DNA from: Hungatella sp.
GTDB taxonomy: Bacteria; Bacillota; Clostridia; Lachnospirales; Lachnospiraceae
DNA: 64,000 nt
Direction of reading: 5' to 3'
Assembly: GCA_009712635.1 (NCBI GenBank)
Contig: WASS01000007.1
Location: 1 to 64,000 of the forward strand
Below, in pieces: positions 63,740 to 64,000 of this stretch. Within the stretch, counting starts at the first letter, position 1. The number at the start of each line of letters is the position of its first letter. Under the pieces are notes generated by a model. The model saw only the letters and a list, made by a program, of their open reading frames with translations. It was not told where the DNA came from and did not search any database. The translations under genes were made by a program, and so were the position numbers.

Positions 63740-64000
63740 CTAGGTTATTGGGTTATTGCCATCGTTTGAATGAAAGTTTTTCTTATAAACTTTATTTGAA
63801 AATGCAACTGCAAAAGAATCAATGTACTTTTCATAAAAGAATGAAATAGTTATTATAACCACCAACGAAATTGATAATGTTATAATAAAACTAATAAAAT
63901 AATTAAAATAATTCACAAGTTTCACCATTAGGAAACAAGAAAAGGTAAAAAGTACGCCAAGATGCAATAAATAGAATGAAAAAGATAGTTTTCCCGCTTT
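63740..64000 (-). CDS. Acyltransferase-3 family membrane protein, C-terminal part (cut by window edge)
   Basis: The frame stays open to the last base of the window, reading KAGKLSFSFYLLHLGVLFTF at the edge. That motif, followed by two membrane helices (NYFISFIITLSISLVVIITIS and EKYIDSF), is the C-terminus of OafA/YrhL-type acyltransferases that O-acetylate surface glycans. A TTG near 63967 is not a real start. The 240-base stretch 63498-63739 between the terminator and this gene holds no feature I can name. Confidence 0.75.
   Translation of the reverse strand, partial: KAGKLSFSFYLLHLGVLFTFSCFLMVKLVNYFNYFISFIITLSISLVVIITISFFYEKYIDSFAVAFSNKVYKKNFHSNDGNNPIT

Noticed and set aside
1-64000. CRISPR array
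   Set aside because: No regularly spaced short direct repeats were seen; the repetitive stretches are protein-coding repeats or palindromes.

Overview
The window looks like a chromosomal segment of a low-GC, Gram-positive anaerobe of the class Clostridia, most likely a Lachnospiraceae member close to Lacrimispora/Lachnoclostridium. The evidence is the SCIFF peptide with its radical-SAM maturase, a TIGR04086 membrane protein, a fused SecDF, UPF0735, DUF2752, a GH10-CBM9 xylanase, strong AGGAGG ribosome sites, and many choline-binding-type cell-wall repeats. The genus is an inference. From the left edge to about 49 kb nearly all housekeeping genes read leftward, so one replication fork probably crosses the whole window from the right.

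Layout. 0.1-0.3 kb: two tRNA-Ser genes. 0.5-9.7 kb: housekeeping genes (ispD, tsaD, rnz, rimI, tsaB, tsaE, tex) with small accessory membrane and zinc proteins. 9.7-12.6 kb: aspartate-family operon (UPF0735 ACT protein, hom, lysC). 12.8-16.6 kb: prfB with its programmed +1 frameshift, and secA. 16.6-17.2 kb: non-coding region with a head-to-tail cluster of DnaA boxes upstream of hpf. 17.8-24.5 kb: accessory block with a secreted xylanase, an Agr-type LytTR/GHKL pair, a FlxA-like protein, trxB, an SDR and a MarR regulator. 24.7-30.6 kb: yajC, tgt, secDF, SCIFF maturase, SCIFF precursor and TIGR04086, a linked Sec/RiPP neighbourhood.

30.6-31.3 kb: a mosaic of large imperfect palindromes, one of which supplies the last codons of a CNNM/HlyC-type gene. 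31.3-36.1 kb: HlyC/CorC protein, lspA, a clpX and an HtrA protease. 36.3-49.1 kb: leftward cell-surface glycan locus with an LCP ligase, a priming sugar-phosphate transferase, three GT2 proteins (one with two catalytic domains), an isopropanol-dehydrogenase-like ADH, a C-methyltransferase, an epimerase and a ThDP enzyme. The last four suggest a modified, perhaps branched, sugar.

49.5-64 kb: accessory and envelope region. It holds a secreted cell-wall-binding repeat protein, two convergent zinc-ribbon/coiled-coil mini-proteins that share a stop-codon hairpin, an XRE-like regulator, a permuted papain-like protein next to a LytTR/7TMR-DISM two-component system, a 1373-residue multi-Ig surface protein followed by a leaderless discoidin protein and two single-domain tail-collar proteins, an IS66 remnant, and the C-terminus of an acyltransferase cut by the window edge. 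The best candidates for something undescribed are the tail-collar/discoidin/giant adhesin set, the palindromic mosaic, the DnaA-box cluster and the papain-like/LytTR locus.
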